Assembly: GCF_034702125.1 (NCBI RefSeq) | Contig: NC_085857.1 | Location: forward strand, 51,409,278-51,473,277 | DNA length: 64,000 nucleotides | Origin: Engraulis encrasicolus | Lineage: Eukaryota; Chordata; Actinopteri; Clupeiformes; Engraulidae | Reading direction: 5' to 3' | Shown: in pieces, positions 44,142 to 52,888 of the stretch | Layout: each line of letters begins with the position of its first letter | Numbering within the stretch: the first letter of the stretch is position 1 | Notes under the pieces: generated by a model | Databases searched by the model: none | The model's input: the letters and a program-made list of their open reading frames with translations, nothing else | Told to the model about the DNA's origin: nothing | Position numbers and translations under genes: made by a program

Positions 44142-45284
44142 TCTTTCACTCTCTCTCTCACATTCTCATTCCATTATAGGGCAGCCTGCTGGACATGATA
44201 GTGACACATATCATGGAGGTACAGTACAAATCCCACAATCGATCTGTGCACATATACAACCATCATTGATTGATTGATTTATTGATTGATTGATAAATTG
44301 ATTGATTGATTGATTTCATTGATTGATTGATTACCTTCATTTTGTACTTGTTTTGTACTTGAGTTCTCTGTGATTCTCTGCCCCTCTACCTGGCTGCCTT
44401 CTTGTCTGTTTCATTGTCTCTGTCTGCCTGTTTACCTGTCTGTCTGTCTGTCTGTCTTCTTATCTATCTGAAACTTTTTTTAAAAAAAATCTCATTTCCA
44501 TGCCTTTACCATGCTTTTCTGTCTGCCATGTCTTGTCTTTCTAGCTGCCTATACAATGCCTGACTGTCTTTCTGTCCGTCTAACTGTCTGCCATGTCTGT
44601 CTGCCCTCTGGCCTAAATTTCTCTCTGCCATGTCTATCTGTTTAGCCCCCTGTCTGTCTGTCTGTCTATCATGTCTATCTGTTCATCTACCTGCTTACCC
44701 GTCTCTGTCTGTCTGTCTGTCTTTTTCCAGTCTAAATGACCATCTACTGGAGCTGCTTACCTGTATTTCTTTCTGTCTAACTGCTCTGTCCATCTGTCTG
44801 CAGTGTTGATGGCCATTTTGGGACAGTGACTGCTGGGGACCACGATTGCCTGCTAACCTGTCTGTCTCTCTGTCCGTCTAACTGTCTGTCTCTCCGTCTA
44901 ACTGACTGTGTGCCATTCTGTCAGTAGTGCTGTTGGCCACAGTGGGACTGCTGGTGACCTTATTGCCTGCTAACCTGTCTGTCTGCCCGTCTGTCTATTT
45001 AACTGTCTGTCTTACTATCTAGTCCTCATGTCTGTCTCTCTGTCCGGCTAACTGCGCATCTGCCTGTCCGTCTCACTATCTAACTACCTTCCTGTCTGTC
45101 TCTCTGTCCTCCTAACGGTCTGCCTGTCTGTCTGTAGTCTTGGTGGCCATAGTGGGGCTGCTGGTGACCATGATTGTGGCCATTATACTGCTCATTATTG
45201 TGCTCCTTGTTAAAAGGGCCAAGTCTGCAGGTAATCATGCACACACACGCAAGCACACACGCACACACGGACACACGCACACAC

Positions 45285-45366
<82 letters not shown>

Positions 45367-45787
45367 TTCTAAAATGTACATGCCAATGCAAACTGATATT
45401 TTCCATTGGGTAATATTTCGGCTACTTTTATTTCGCCCAAATGCTAACCATTAAGTGTTTAGTATTTTTGTGAGCACTGTGAGTTAACGTACAGTATATG
45501 GTAATAGTTCAGGCAACATGACAAACTTCTTTAATTGTGTTATCTGTTATTCCCAGAAAAATATGTTGTAATATGTCACTTAAATGTGTGAAGCTTCTAC
45601 CATCTTATCATCCTTATGAGTATGACAGTATGGCGGTAGTTTATAGAGGCAATGCTAATCGATGGTTTGAATTGTGTGTTGGTTTCCATGGCAGATTCGG
45701 ACATAAGCCAGGTTCTACCCTCCATGGATACAGCAGCTGTTGGGCCATGAGTCTTATTCAGAGTGTTGGGCAGGTGAACATGACAAT

Positions 45788-45860
<73 letters not shown>

Positions 45861-45875
45861 TGTTCATGTGTGAAC

Positions 45876-45908
<33 letters not shown>

Positions 45909-46140
45909 TGTGTGTGTTCATGTGTACGTGTTCATGTGTGAACGTGTGTATGTGTGTGTGCATGTGTATGTGTGTGTGTGTGCGTGCGTGCGTGCGTGTG
46001 TGTGTTCAAATACCAACCCTTTCTGACCTTTCTTTGCCTTCTGTCGTGTTCTTACAGGAAGAACTCTGCAAACCAAACCACCTGATTTCCCAAGCAAGAA
46101 AGCACACTTCTGGAAATATGTGAAGAAGCGAAACCAGTAG
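32103..46140 (+). CDS. Gene B: Ig-less paralogue with repeated stalk exons
   Basis: Exon model: 32103-32166, 32427-32513, 32860-32925, 33153-33218, 35982-36047, 36192-36257, 36579-36638, 40917-40973, 42835-42903, 44180-44218, 45138-45230 and 46058-46140. They total 816 nt, 271 codons plus stop, all joined in phase 1. The product is a signal peptide, about 190 residues of Pro/Thr/Glu/His-rich stalk, a TM helix and a short basic tail. No Ig exon (no KYxC or YxCG motif) was found between leader and TM. Its relationship to gene A is inferred from identical TM exon length and phase, symmetric stalk exons, location and the tail exon shared with the leftmost gene. An alternative last exon at 45695-45750 gives 262 codons. 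It may be a functional mucin-like protein or a decaying gene; transcripts would decide. Confidence 0.5.
32330..32426. mobile_element. TTAACAC-type MITE ending at the gene B exon 2 acceptor
   Basis: TTTAACACTTCAAGAGTCG.., TAGTGTTAAACTATC and a terminal TTTACTGTGCAG match the dispersed MITE. The last AG is the splice acceptor of exon 2. Confidence 0.5.
32427..32513 (+). CDS. Gene B stalk exon
   Basis: 87 nt, phase 1-1, donor GCAG/GTTTGC. It encodes [20 protein letters not shown] then [10 protein letters not shown]. Its C-terminal half matches the 66-nt exons that follow (PTKL..IPE..SH..AG). Confidence 0.6.
32626..32637 (+). pseudogene. Relic exon end with donor
   Basis: TCCAGGATGCAG/GTTTAT copies the 3' end of the preceding exon and its intron start. 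It could act only as a 12-nt micro-exon and is more likely a broken duplicate. Confidence 0.35.
32860..32925 (+). CDS. Gene B 66-nt stalk exon
   Basis: Phase 1-1, acceptor ..ATGACAG, donor GCAG/GTATGT. It encodes [20 protein letters not shown] plus YAG. It is a clear sister of 33153-33218. Confidence 0.6.
33153..33218 (+). CDS. Gene B 66-nt stalk exon
   Basis: Phase 1-1, donor GCAG/GTTTGT. It encodes [20 protein letters not shown] plus HAG. An alternative acceptor 9 nt upstream (33144) keeps the frame. Shortly after, near 33270-33330, intron sequence homologous to that before 35688 and 35982 begins, with no exon surviving. Confidence 0.6.
34015..34360. mobile_element. hAT MITE with target duplication
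   Basis: Termini CAGTGTTTCTCAAC and GTTGAGAAACACTG are perfect inverted copies, flanked by CTCTATGG and ATCTATGG (7 of 8). Confidence 0.8.
34877..34943. repeat. (CT)n microsatellite
   Basis: CT array with single CA interruptions in gene B intron 4. Confidence 0.9.
35688..35745 (+). pseudogene. Decayed stalk-exon copy
   Basis: After an acceptor TTAGCAG the sequence follows exon 35982-36047 (GAGTCTTCC..CCACACTTCAT) but has a deletion, and the donor GGAGGTAAT has become GAACCTGAAT. The introns in front of both are also alike. Confidence 0.6.
35982..36047 (+). CDS. Gene B 66-nt stalk exon
   Basis: Phase 1-1, acceptor ..TGATGCTAG, donor GGAG/GTAATA. It encodes [20 protein letters not shown] plus SGG. 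Confidence 0.55.
36192..36257 (+). CDS. Gene B 66-nt stalk exon
   Basis: Phase 1-1, acceptor ..TACTGTTTAG, donor GAAG/GTAACA. It encodes [20 protein letters not shown] plus PEG. Strongly alike to 36579-36638 and 40917-40973, including the upstream introns. Confidence 0.6.
36579..36638 (+). CDS. Gene B 60-nt stalk exon
   Basis: Phase 1-1, acceptor ..TACTGTGTAG, donor GAAG/GTAACA. It encodes [20 protein letters not shown] plus G. It lacks two codons relative to the 66-nt unit. The intron in front contains TTGACTCTCCAAAGTGTT, a MITE match to 16566. Confidence 0.6.
36971..37228. mobile_element. 258-bp MITE with perfect 24-bp TIRs
   Basis: TATATGAAGAGCTCTTTTCC and its continuation at 36971-36994 pairs exactly with 37205-37228. 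TA-rich flanks would fit a Tc1/mariner derivative. No coding capacity. Confidence 0.8.
37683..37868 (-). CDS. Short repeat-encoded ORF of unknown function
   Basis: 61-aa frame with [20 protein letters not shown] and [13 protein letters not shown], nearly the same as at 13821-14009. No known domain was identified. Confidence 0.3.
   Translation of the reverse strand: MISNSDSYEYVDNTVDRQFSRYENMKKNGLNYGRMELKIYQKVFPYPAKEVMTSRDVIRMA
38021..38207. mobile_element. 187-bp hAT MITE with perfect 8-bp duplication
   Basis: Termini CAGGGTTGCCAGAT and ATCTGGCAACACTG, flanked on both sides by ATGACAGT (38013-38020 and 38208-38215). The homologous site in copy 1 (near 13690, reverse strand) has a single ATGACAGT and no insert. 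Relatives: 31511-31560 and 46502-46642. Confidence 0.9.
39167..40850 (-). pseudogene. Decayed hAT (ZBED-type) transposase
   Basis: Minus-strand pieces in order. 40627-40809 holds [20 protein letters not shown], the start of the RNase-H-like core. 40172-40600 holds [15 protein letters not shown], the core Asp region, and [13 protein letters not shown]. 39769-40029 holds [16 protein letters not shown]. 39267-39524 and 39167-39370 hold [20 protein letters not shown] then RNRLNP, the C-terminal dimerisation motif. The pieces lie in different frames with an apparent intron and indels, and the N-terminal BED finger is missing. This is a ZBED1/hAT-like transposon relic and not host coding sequence. 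Confidence 0.8.
40917..40973 (+). CDS. Gene B 57-nt stalk exon
   Basis: Phase 1-1, acceptor ..TACTGTTTAG, donor GAAG/GTAATA. It encodes [20 protein letters not shown]. It lacks three codons relative to the 66-nt unit and sits after the transposon block. Confidence 0.6.
40974..42834. other. Gene B intron, repeats only
   Basis: Contains a TTTATTGATCCC repeat end near 41306, a copy of the 29090-29175 repeat at 41960-42050, and a GT microsatellite at about 42377-42461. No exon could be supported. Confidence 0.5.
42835..42903 (+). CDS. Gene B stalk exon
   Basis: 69 nt, phase 1-1, acceptor ..ATCAATGCAG, donor GAAG/GTAGTA. It encodes [20 protein letters not shown] plus HHEG. Not obviously related to the 66-nt units. 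Confidence 0.5.
42940..43002. repeat. (TTTC)n microsatellite
   Basis: Tetranucleotide array of about 15 units directly after the preceding exon. Confidence 0.9.
43431..43545 (-). mobile_element. tRNA-derived SINE fragment
   Basis: Shares GGAGCAGTGTGGGGTCAGGTGC with 21485-21520 (as AGCAGTGTGGGGT..AGGTGCC) and a B-box-like GCGAGTTTGAATTCC on the minus strand. Confidence 0.6.
44180..44218 (+). CDS. Gene B short stalk exon
   Basis: 39 nt, phase 1-1, acceptor ..CCATTATAG, donor GGAG/GTACAG, encoding [14 protein letters not shown]. Confidence 0.45.
44804..44862 (+). pseudogene. Relic TM-exon copy 1
   Basis: After CTGCAG it reads TGTTGATGGCCATTTTGGGA, like the real TM exon start, but hits a stop at once (CAG TGA) and degrades into GCCTGCTAACCTG. 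Confidence 0.6.
44928..44980 (+). pseudogene. Relic TM-exon copy 2
   Basis: After TCAGTAG it reads [16 protein letters not shown], very like [12 protein letters not shown] of the intact exon, then runs into CTGT repeat without a basic stop-transfer or donor. Confidence 0.65.
45138..45230 (+). CDS. Gene B transmembrane exon
   Basis: 93 nt, phase 1-1, acceptor ..GTCTGTAG, donor GCAG/GTAATC. It encodes a strong helix ([20 protein letters not shown]) followed by KRAKSAG. Same length and phase as the gene A TM exon. Confidence 0.75.
45241..45363. repeat. (CA)n microsatellite
   Basis: CA array beginning about 10 bp after the TM exon donor. Confidence 0.95.
45695..45750 (+). CDS. Alternative gene B tail exon with lost donor
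   Basis: After ..CCATGGCAG the phase-1 frame reads [18 protein letters not shown] and stops. It is homologous to the exon 389-447 of the leftmost gene (..DGVSRIDTAMRNV). There the exon ends at a GTGAGTC donor; here the same place reads ATGAGTC, and the stop TGA overlaps it. If used it makes a tail of about 25 residues. Confidence 0.5.
45788..46005. repeat. (GT)n microsatellite with GTGTTCATGTG units
   Basis: GT array with inserted ACGTGTTCATGTGTGAACGT units, the latter repeated at 45858 and 45926. Confidence 0.9.
46058..46140 (+). CDS. Gene B terminal exon, short basic tail
   Basis: 83 nt to TAG, phase 1 in, acceptor ..TGTTCTTACAG. It encodes [20 protein letters not shown] then YVKKRNQ. It is followed 20 nt later by AATAAA. 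No ITIM is present. Confidence 0.6.
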
Positions 46141-46159
46141 ATCTTATTGGCAAATGCTC

Positions 46160-46165
46160 AATAAA
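46160..46165 (+). terminator. Poly(A) signal of gene B
   Basis: AATAAA 20 nt after the gene B stop codon. Confidence 0.6.
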
Positions 46166-46224
46166 TGGATAAATCACATTTTAAAGAATGTATTGTATTT
46201 TAGTTTTTTTATTACAAATAATTG

Positions 46225-46440
46225 GGGCTTTCATGCCTTTATTTGACGTAACAGTGTGTGATGGTGACAGGAAGTGAGTAGGAGAGAGAAATCTGGGGGG
46301 ATCGAGGAATGGCCTTAGGCATGGTCCAAGCAAAAATTCGACTTTTTAAAGATTTTTTTTGCATCTTTATTACTAAGACTTAGAAAGAGGGGCAGGAAAC
46401 GAGTGGTGAAAGAAAGATGGGGAGGGATAGGGAAGTGGCT
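46225..46440 (-). mobile_element. Two reverse SINE-like fragments
   Basis: 46225-46325 and 46360-46440 share GACAGGAAGTGAGT / GGCAGGAAACGAGT and GAGAGAAATCTGGGG / AGAAAGATGGGGA, the reverse of the 31090-31275 repeat. Confidence 0.5.
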
Positions 46441-46501
46441 TTGAGTAGAAATGTAATGGTTCTTCTGCGAAATGGCCACATGGTTCATAGACTGAAGTTG
46501 T

Positions 46502-46642
46502 GTTGCCAGATTGGGCGGTTTCCTGCCCAATTCGGCTGTCTAGAATGGCTGTCTGTTGCGTTGTTTGGGCGAGATATTGCCATAGAGAGTAATGCAATTT
46601 ACTGGATTTCTTGGGCTGCAAATCATCAGTCAGATCTGGCAA
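46502..46642. mobile_element. hAT MITE, GTTGCCAGATTGG family
   Basis: Starts GTTGCCAGATTGGGCGG and ends ..CAGATCTGGCAAGCCTG, the same family as 38021-38207. Confidence 0.6.
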
Positions 46643-46723
46643 GCCTGTTCAGAAAAAGAGGAACAGAAACCTCATTTGCAGAGAGCTGACAGATGACACA
46701 TTCTGCAGATAAATCGCAGAAAC

Positions 46724-46730
<7 letters not shown>

Positions 46731-46786
<56 letters not shown>
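46731..46786. repeat. (CT)n microsatellite
   Basis: Pure CT array followed by a few CA units. Confidence 0.9.
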
Positions 46787-46787
<1 letters not shown>

Positions 46788-46899
46788 ACATACACGCTGG
46801 TGTAAGAAGTGGGTCACAGGCCCAGGTATGAGTATCCACCTCGGGCCCTCAGGGGTTGTGACCATTTTAGGAGCGATATTGTCCATGATAGCGATAGCT

Positions 46900-49223
46900 T
46901 TGTGAATGATGTAATGATGTGCACATTTACAATTTATATCTGAGACTTTATATATTGTGCAATGTGCAGGAAATGGTTAAAACAAGGTACTGCACCTATG
47001 CTGCTCATTGAAACCGGGTTACCTATTGCCAAATTTGATCTTTTTAGGAAAGTTTACTCAGTGATAAACTAATATTTTCTAGTATGGCCCAAGTACAGTT
47101 ATTTTTGCAGCTAAAAATGACTATTTCTGGAAATTCAAAATGGCGGACCATGCAGAAGATCCCCCTTTTCATGTATGAAAAGTCCAATTTTTCCAGTCAT
47201 AATGAATACTTAGAATTTGATTGTGGTGCTAAGTATTCAGGGAAAAGGTAACATCAGTGAATGGGTGGCATGAATTCTGGAAACAAACAACTAAAAATCT
47301 TACACAGTGTATCTTTAACAGTCTCAGACTGCTCATGAAAGTAACCTACCGTGACATCCTCCAGGCGTCTTCTGAAGTAGCCACGCAACGTACCACCATA
47401 TCAACTCACGAGGGCTACCAATAGAGGGCGCTCTCATACCATTTATGATAATTTTACAATGAACGCAGATGTACTCTGTTACAATTGCACTGTCCGTAAT
47501 TTTACCAACCAAAAGAAATATCCACAAAGAAGAAAACAAGTCTTGAATTTCAATCGACGTTTCAAATCTTAAACAATGCTAGAATCAGTAGGCTAGGCAT
47601 GGCCTATTGTCCTTCCAAACAGTTTCAAAGAAAGTCTCTTGGAGAAAAAGTGCAAGAAACGTCAAGAAGAGGGAGCGGGAGCGGGAGCGAGAGCGAGAGA
47701 GAGAGAGAGATGTGCTTAAATATGCTTAATTGTGCGCTGTAGCCTACAGTACGTGTGGCAGACAAACACCCACCCTCCATATTTGCGGGCTCACGATACG
47801 CAGCAAGAACGCTGTGAGGCAATTTGTTTAAAACGTACGAGCTACAACGACAACCAACTAGCATCTTGTAGCATAATAATTAGCCTACAACGTGACCGAG
47901 TAGGTGCGCAACTCTGCAGTGACATTTTGGCTTTTCTAATAACAAGCCGGACGTCACTTGTGGCACGCGCGTGTGTTGCCCCGATGTGGATAGTCATGCG
48001 ATGCAAATTCAGTAACTTGCAGACAGGTAGAAAGCGAGAGATGGCGAGTTATGGGAATGAAGAAACGTGTTGTGTCTTGTCTATATGAACAACAATCCAC
48101 ACAACATCGATAATTTTTGGGGGATTCCAAAAACTCCCCAACATTTTTTTTGGATCACACAAAAAATGATCAGTGTCATGAGGGTCAGTCGGCAACTGGA
48201 ACCATTTTTTTTTCTAGGCCTAGGCTATATTTCATTTCTTCGGACACTTGTCATTAAAATTGCGAGGGACTAAACAGTGCGTCCAATGCGAATATTGCCA
48301 CTGCATGTGTTGTTGGCGAAACCGAGAGCGAGAGAGAGCGCTTTGAGTCAAACACACACACACACATAGCCTACACACAGCTAAAGACTGTAGCCAGCAG
48401 AAAGTACCGCCATCATAAATTACATCCCCCAACATTACACTTCTTGCTCCTAAAGCTTGCCTTAGGGTATATTATTCGCAATAAGTTGACGTCCTGAAAA
48501 GTTTCATCTCTTTTGTATTGTGTTTTTGAAGTCACAAGGACCAGGCACTTGGCCACGGTCACACACGCAATATAACTAGAAAGAGAAAAGCAGAGCATGT
48601 TCTCACAAATAACTGAACAAAGATTTTTTTTTTAAAAACACAGCATTTGTATGAAAATGTGCTGGGTGANAACACTGCCTATCCAGACGCACGTATGAGC
48701 AACAATGAGAAAGAGAGAGAGACAGAGAGGAATGAAAGAGAAAGAAAGAGAGATTAGCGGCGTGTGTGTGTGTGTGTGTGTGTGTGTGTCGGAGAACACT
48801 TAAGAGTGAAAAAAAAACAATTAGAAAAGGTTGACTGAGCGCTCTTATTCTCCAACTTACTAAACTCCAAACTGTGGGTGCTCTTGAAGTAAGAAGACTA
48901 AAGTCCTTTCATTTAGAGCGTGTTTGCCTGAAGTCGGCCCTAGTGCCAACACGAAAAAAACAATTGCTCCCCTCCCCCAATTCAGTAGGCTATCAGATGT
49001 TGGTGGTCTACCCGAGTCAGCCCTTGTTTACCCGACTATCTGGTAATGTAGCCTTCATGAAGTTCATAAAGACTTAATATTGCATTTCTTCATTGCCTTG
49101 AGTTCATGTACAACAACTTTACTTAGCCTAACTTATTTAGCCTACTTTATTTAACTTATTTAGGCTTTAACTTTTTCACATGAATAATGAAAGAAGGAAA
49201 AGAAAAGACAGACAAGTTGAGGC
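46900..49223. other. Intergenic, no gene seen
   Basis: Repeat-derived DNA, including a MITE-like end near 47300-47320. One undetermined base (N) at 48670. No domain-bearing frame on either strand. Confidence 0.5.
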
Positions 49224-49226
49224 TTA

Positions 49227-50440
49227 AGGGCGGGTTATACTTCCTGGCAGTGCCACGGAGTGAGCTTGTCTCAGCCATGATGCAGTTACTAGGCCCATAC
49301 GACTTTGTTGCGAGCGTCGATGTTGCAAAAGTCAGCGAGAATTTGTTGTCACGACGTGGGTGTTATTAAATACAGCGCATCTAAAGTCGGCCACAAATAT
49401 GAACGAGACGATGAGCTCGCACCAGTTTGCTCTACTAACACACCACGTGTGAGGAGTGGGGGGACAGGCAATGAGGAGGAGCTGAAGTGGGGACCTGCGC
49501 AAACTTGTGTAGAGGTGTGAGACAAGACCCATATACACACGTGAGTTGTTGACCAACCAGTTCATGGGCGCGTGACCTCGGAGGCAGTCCGCCGACGAGC
49601 GTTGAAGGGGATAAGCAACTGCAGAGGTTGCAAGATCTGACTGCAGTCGCATGCATCCCGCGATAATTTGATACCATGTGACATGTCACCTCGTCGACGA
49701 AATTTCGAAGTTTGACAGGAAATCTAACCGTCATGCAGCATTTTGATCCAGGGTGCATTGCTGTCTTCATGCGCATACATGCGTTGATGCGAAATCGAAT
49801 GCACTTAATAGCGCGGTCTGCGCGATGTCATTCCACGCTCAAACTGCCTTCAATACAAAGAGTAACCTAGACGTGTCGGTTGTTTTTTTAGCTTCACAGA
49901 CTCGACGACAATGAAAATGAAACATTAAATCTTTATGTCACATGCATTTTTGATCGCACTGGCAGCCACCGCGGTAGTTTGGAACAAAGAAGTGGCTCAT
50001 TTGTCGAGGATAGGTCGCACGAAGCGGAATGTTTCCTCGACCTCGGAAACACTGTTCAACTGTCCAAATAACTTCAGCGTCGTAACTTGCAAGCGCACGT
50101 GTTGTCTTTGGTTCGTGTAAATAAATGAAACGACAAAAGCACGGGCAACTTATTTAATGAAGAGCTCACACAGTCCGTAGCCCGACGAAGGTTAGAACAA
50201 GGAAGTAGCTTGTTCTCGACTCGAGGACAGAGCAGGCTGGTCGAGAGGACCAATCAGAGACCTATCTTCTCTCCTTCTCACCCTTCACTCCGTCACTGTC
50301 TGCATCATTCCCTGCGTCGAGACACAATTTTGGGGAGGTTACCCAGAGTACCTGCGTGATGGGGGGGGCTTCACTCCGTTAACTGCACGGCTCACTGCAT
50401 CACGACGCAGGGACGCTGATCTCGAGGCATAAACCACCCT
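49227..50440. mobile_element. PIF/Harbinger-like non-autonomous element
   Basis: Termini AGGGCGGGTTATAC and GCATAAACCACCCT are imperfect inverted copies, flanked by TTA on both sides (49224-49226 and 50441-50443), fitting the 3-bp TWA duplication of Harbinger. The interior matches 30440-30905 in reverse. No transposase frame. Confidence 0.6.
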
Positions 50441-50775
50441 TTATGCTACTGATCTATTACAGCAAATCGAACATGAGCTTTAGGCACACAATAGCCTGTG
50501 AGGGCAAGCGTGAACCGTTGCTGTTGCCACAATTGAGATAACACGTATGGCATGCCTAAAGGGCAGATTAGACTTCAGCAACTGTGTGCGTCAAAAAACG
50601 CTTGGGAGTGGCCATGAACCAACTTTGCCTTCATGCATCTGCGCCCGAGGTCTCTTCGCGAGCCACATTTGAAATAGCGCGATTACCTTCACTACATTGC
50701 AAGCACTGCGGTCATTGAGCAATGTTGCTTTCTAGCTCAGTTATTTTCACACAAACTACAAAGGCAATGTACTGG

Positions 50776-52015
50776 CAGTGTTTCCCACAGAAATGTTGTA
50801 AACTATGGGGGCAGCCGGGGTTTATTTTGTCCGGGGGGGGTCTTCTCACACGGGCCTTTTTTTGGGGGGGGGCATGGGGGGGGGGTTGTATTCTTGCAGC
50901 ATAAATGCAAAACGGCAAAACAATGACTACAGTATGACATTGGCGCATGGAGAAACTGTAGGCCTGGGCCTATATTTCAGCCATTTATATTTTGAGAAAT
51001 AAGGCTACATAAGATTTTACCCATGACTTGTATAATAGTAGTACATTGTCATTGTCAAAAAATGCAGTACAGTGAATAATTTCTGTTTACAACACAGTTT
51101 CATTCGTCCCTCATGCAGGGGTCTGGGAAACAATAATAAAACAAAATAGGAGCAGAGATAAGAATTTAAGAGCACTGTGAAATTGTTAACGCATAGACAA
51201 AAAGGGTCTTAGAGGGTAGGCTATGCCTTTTCCCCCACACATATCTGTAGGCGTACACATTCTACATGAGGGGTGCTGGTCACAGGGCCAGTTTTTTCCA
51301 AATTCCTCCCATTAAAAGGGCTGAACAACATATTACACATTTATGTCTATATTCACATTCATTACACATTAATTTCTATATGCAGCCCGATGTCTCCTCT
51401 GCTGTGTCAATGAAGGTCTGTCACCAAACTCATTACAACTGTAAAACAAAGCCTAGGGAGTGTTAGTAAACTCATCCCAACTGTCCCTTCTCTGAAGGTT
51501 TTTTATATTGCTCCCAAACCCAAGTAAACTACAACAACTTGACTAGGCTTTTGATCCCTGTCTTTCAAGCACTTGTGGTTCTCTCTATAGCAGGGGTGCC
51601 CAACCTTTTTTTAACCAAGATCTACTTTTGAAGTTGATGGTCTGCCGTGATCTACCAAGTCAAATTCAAGGATGTCAGTATGAAAATTTAAGACCACCAT
51701 TTATTAATCACCATTATTATGAACAAAATGTTTTCAATAGGCTACTATGGCCGTATCTTTTCAGTGTGTTTTTAAAGTGTGTTGAATAGCCTATCTTTAC
51801 AAAGCAATGCAGCACTGATAGTATGCAGAGATAATTTCAGTCATACACAAGTCATAAACAACTGAAACAATTTCAAAATGATAAACATTTGGTATATAAA
51901 AGGCACATAGGCCCTATTTCTAAAATATGATGAAGCATTATCATGCCTTCAGTGGTATAGGCTACAAATTAAAAAGGGCTCAGAAATTCACCATTTGTTA
52001 TGGGTAAATAGGCTA

Positions 52016-52057
<42 letters not shown>

Positions 52058-52683
52058 GACAGACAGACAGAGAGAGAGAGCGCAATGAGAGAACTCATTG
52101 GATTGGTTAACACCCCTGTTAAGTGTGACTTCTTCTATGAAGTTTTTTTTTTCAGCTCTCTGGGACAGTAGCACAGCAAAGGCTTTCTATTGTGAGTTTG
52201 GCCAATCGTTTTGTCCACAACTGAAGCAAGAAACAGCACAAATTGAAGTGAATTCCATACATGTCAACAACTAACGCGGCACGCGATGTAAACGCAGTTA
52301 GCGATGATGCACGAAGATCCAGACTAGCGATTTGGACGAAGATCCTCGCATATCGGCGTGTCATAATGCATCGTTGCGCACATGCTACTCACCCGATGTT
52401 ACACGTGTGCACACATGAATCAACTGTAATACCCTTACGGTCACTTCCTAATGCTTTCCCCTCATTCTGTGTTACCGTGGGACTACTTATGTAACCAATA
52501 CAGAGTCTATAGGATGTATTTACTCCAGGAGGAAAATGCGAAGGAAATTCAAAATCGTAATTCAAATCGTTTTTAACAAAAACGGATATCGTTTAAAAAA
52601 AAAAAAAAAAAAAGTTTTTTTTTTTTTTAATTTTTTTTTTACATTTTCGAAAACTATGGCGGCCAAATTTATGGGAAACACTG
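50776..52683. mobile_element. hAT-like element ending next to the LINE
   Basis: Left terminus CAGTGTTTCCCACAG and right terminus ATGGGAAACACTG are inverted. The 8-bp flanks do not match cleanly (TGTACTGG and ACTGGTAT), so boundaries are approximate. A second hAT-type terminus (CAGGGGTGCCCAACC) sits at 51593. No transposase seen. Confidence 0.55.
52020..52082. repeat. (GA)n microsatellite
   Basis: GA array with GACA interruptions. Confidence 0.85.
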
Positions 52684-52888
52684 ACTGGTATCATTATTTG
52701 ACATACCCAGTCTGTTTTCTCGTGCAGAAAATGTAAGCATGGAGTTCCGGTTGGCGAGCGGCAGGGAGTAGTGGTGTTTTTTTGGGCTCCTGCCACACAA
52801 CTTATTTCTGACCATCTACTTGCTCAAATTTACTGAAATCAGTGACTACGACTCGTCTTAATGTGTTTTAAGTACACTGGTAGCAGAT

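Larger units (their letters stand above)
44044..45137. repeat. CTGT/CTGTCTAA-rich satellite-like tract
   Basis: About 1.1 kb dominated by CTGT, CTCT and ATTG words, with higher-order units such as CTGTCCGTCTAACTGTCTG. It contains the 39-nt exon at 44180 and three TM-exon copies, so the duplications happened within this tract. Confidence 0.8.
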
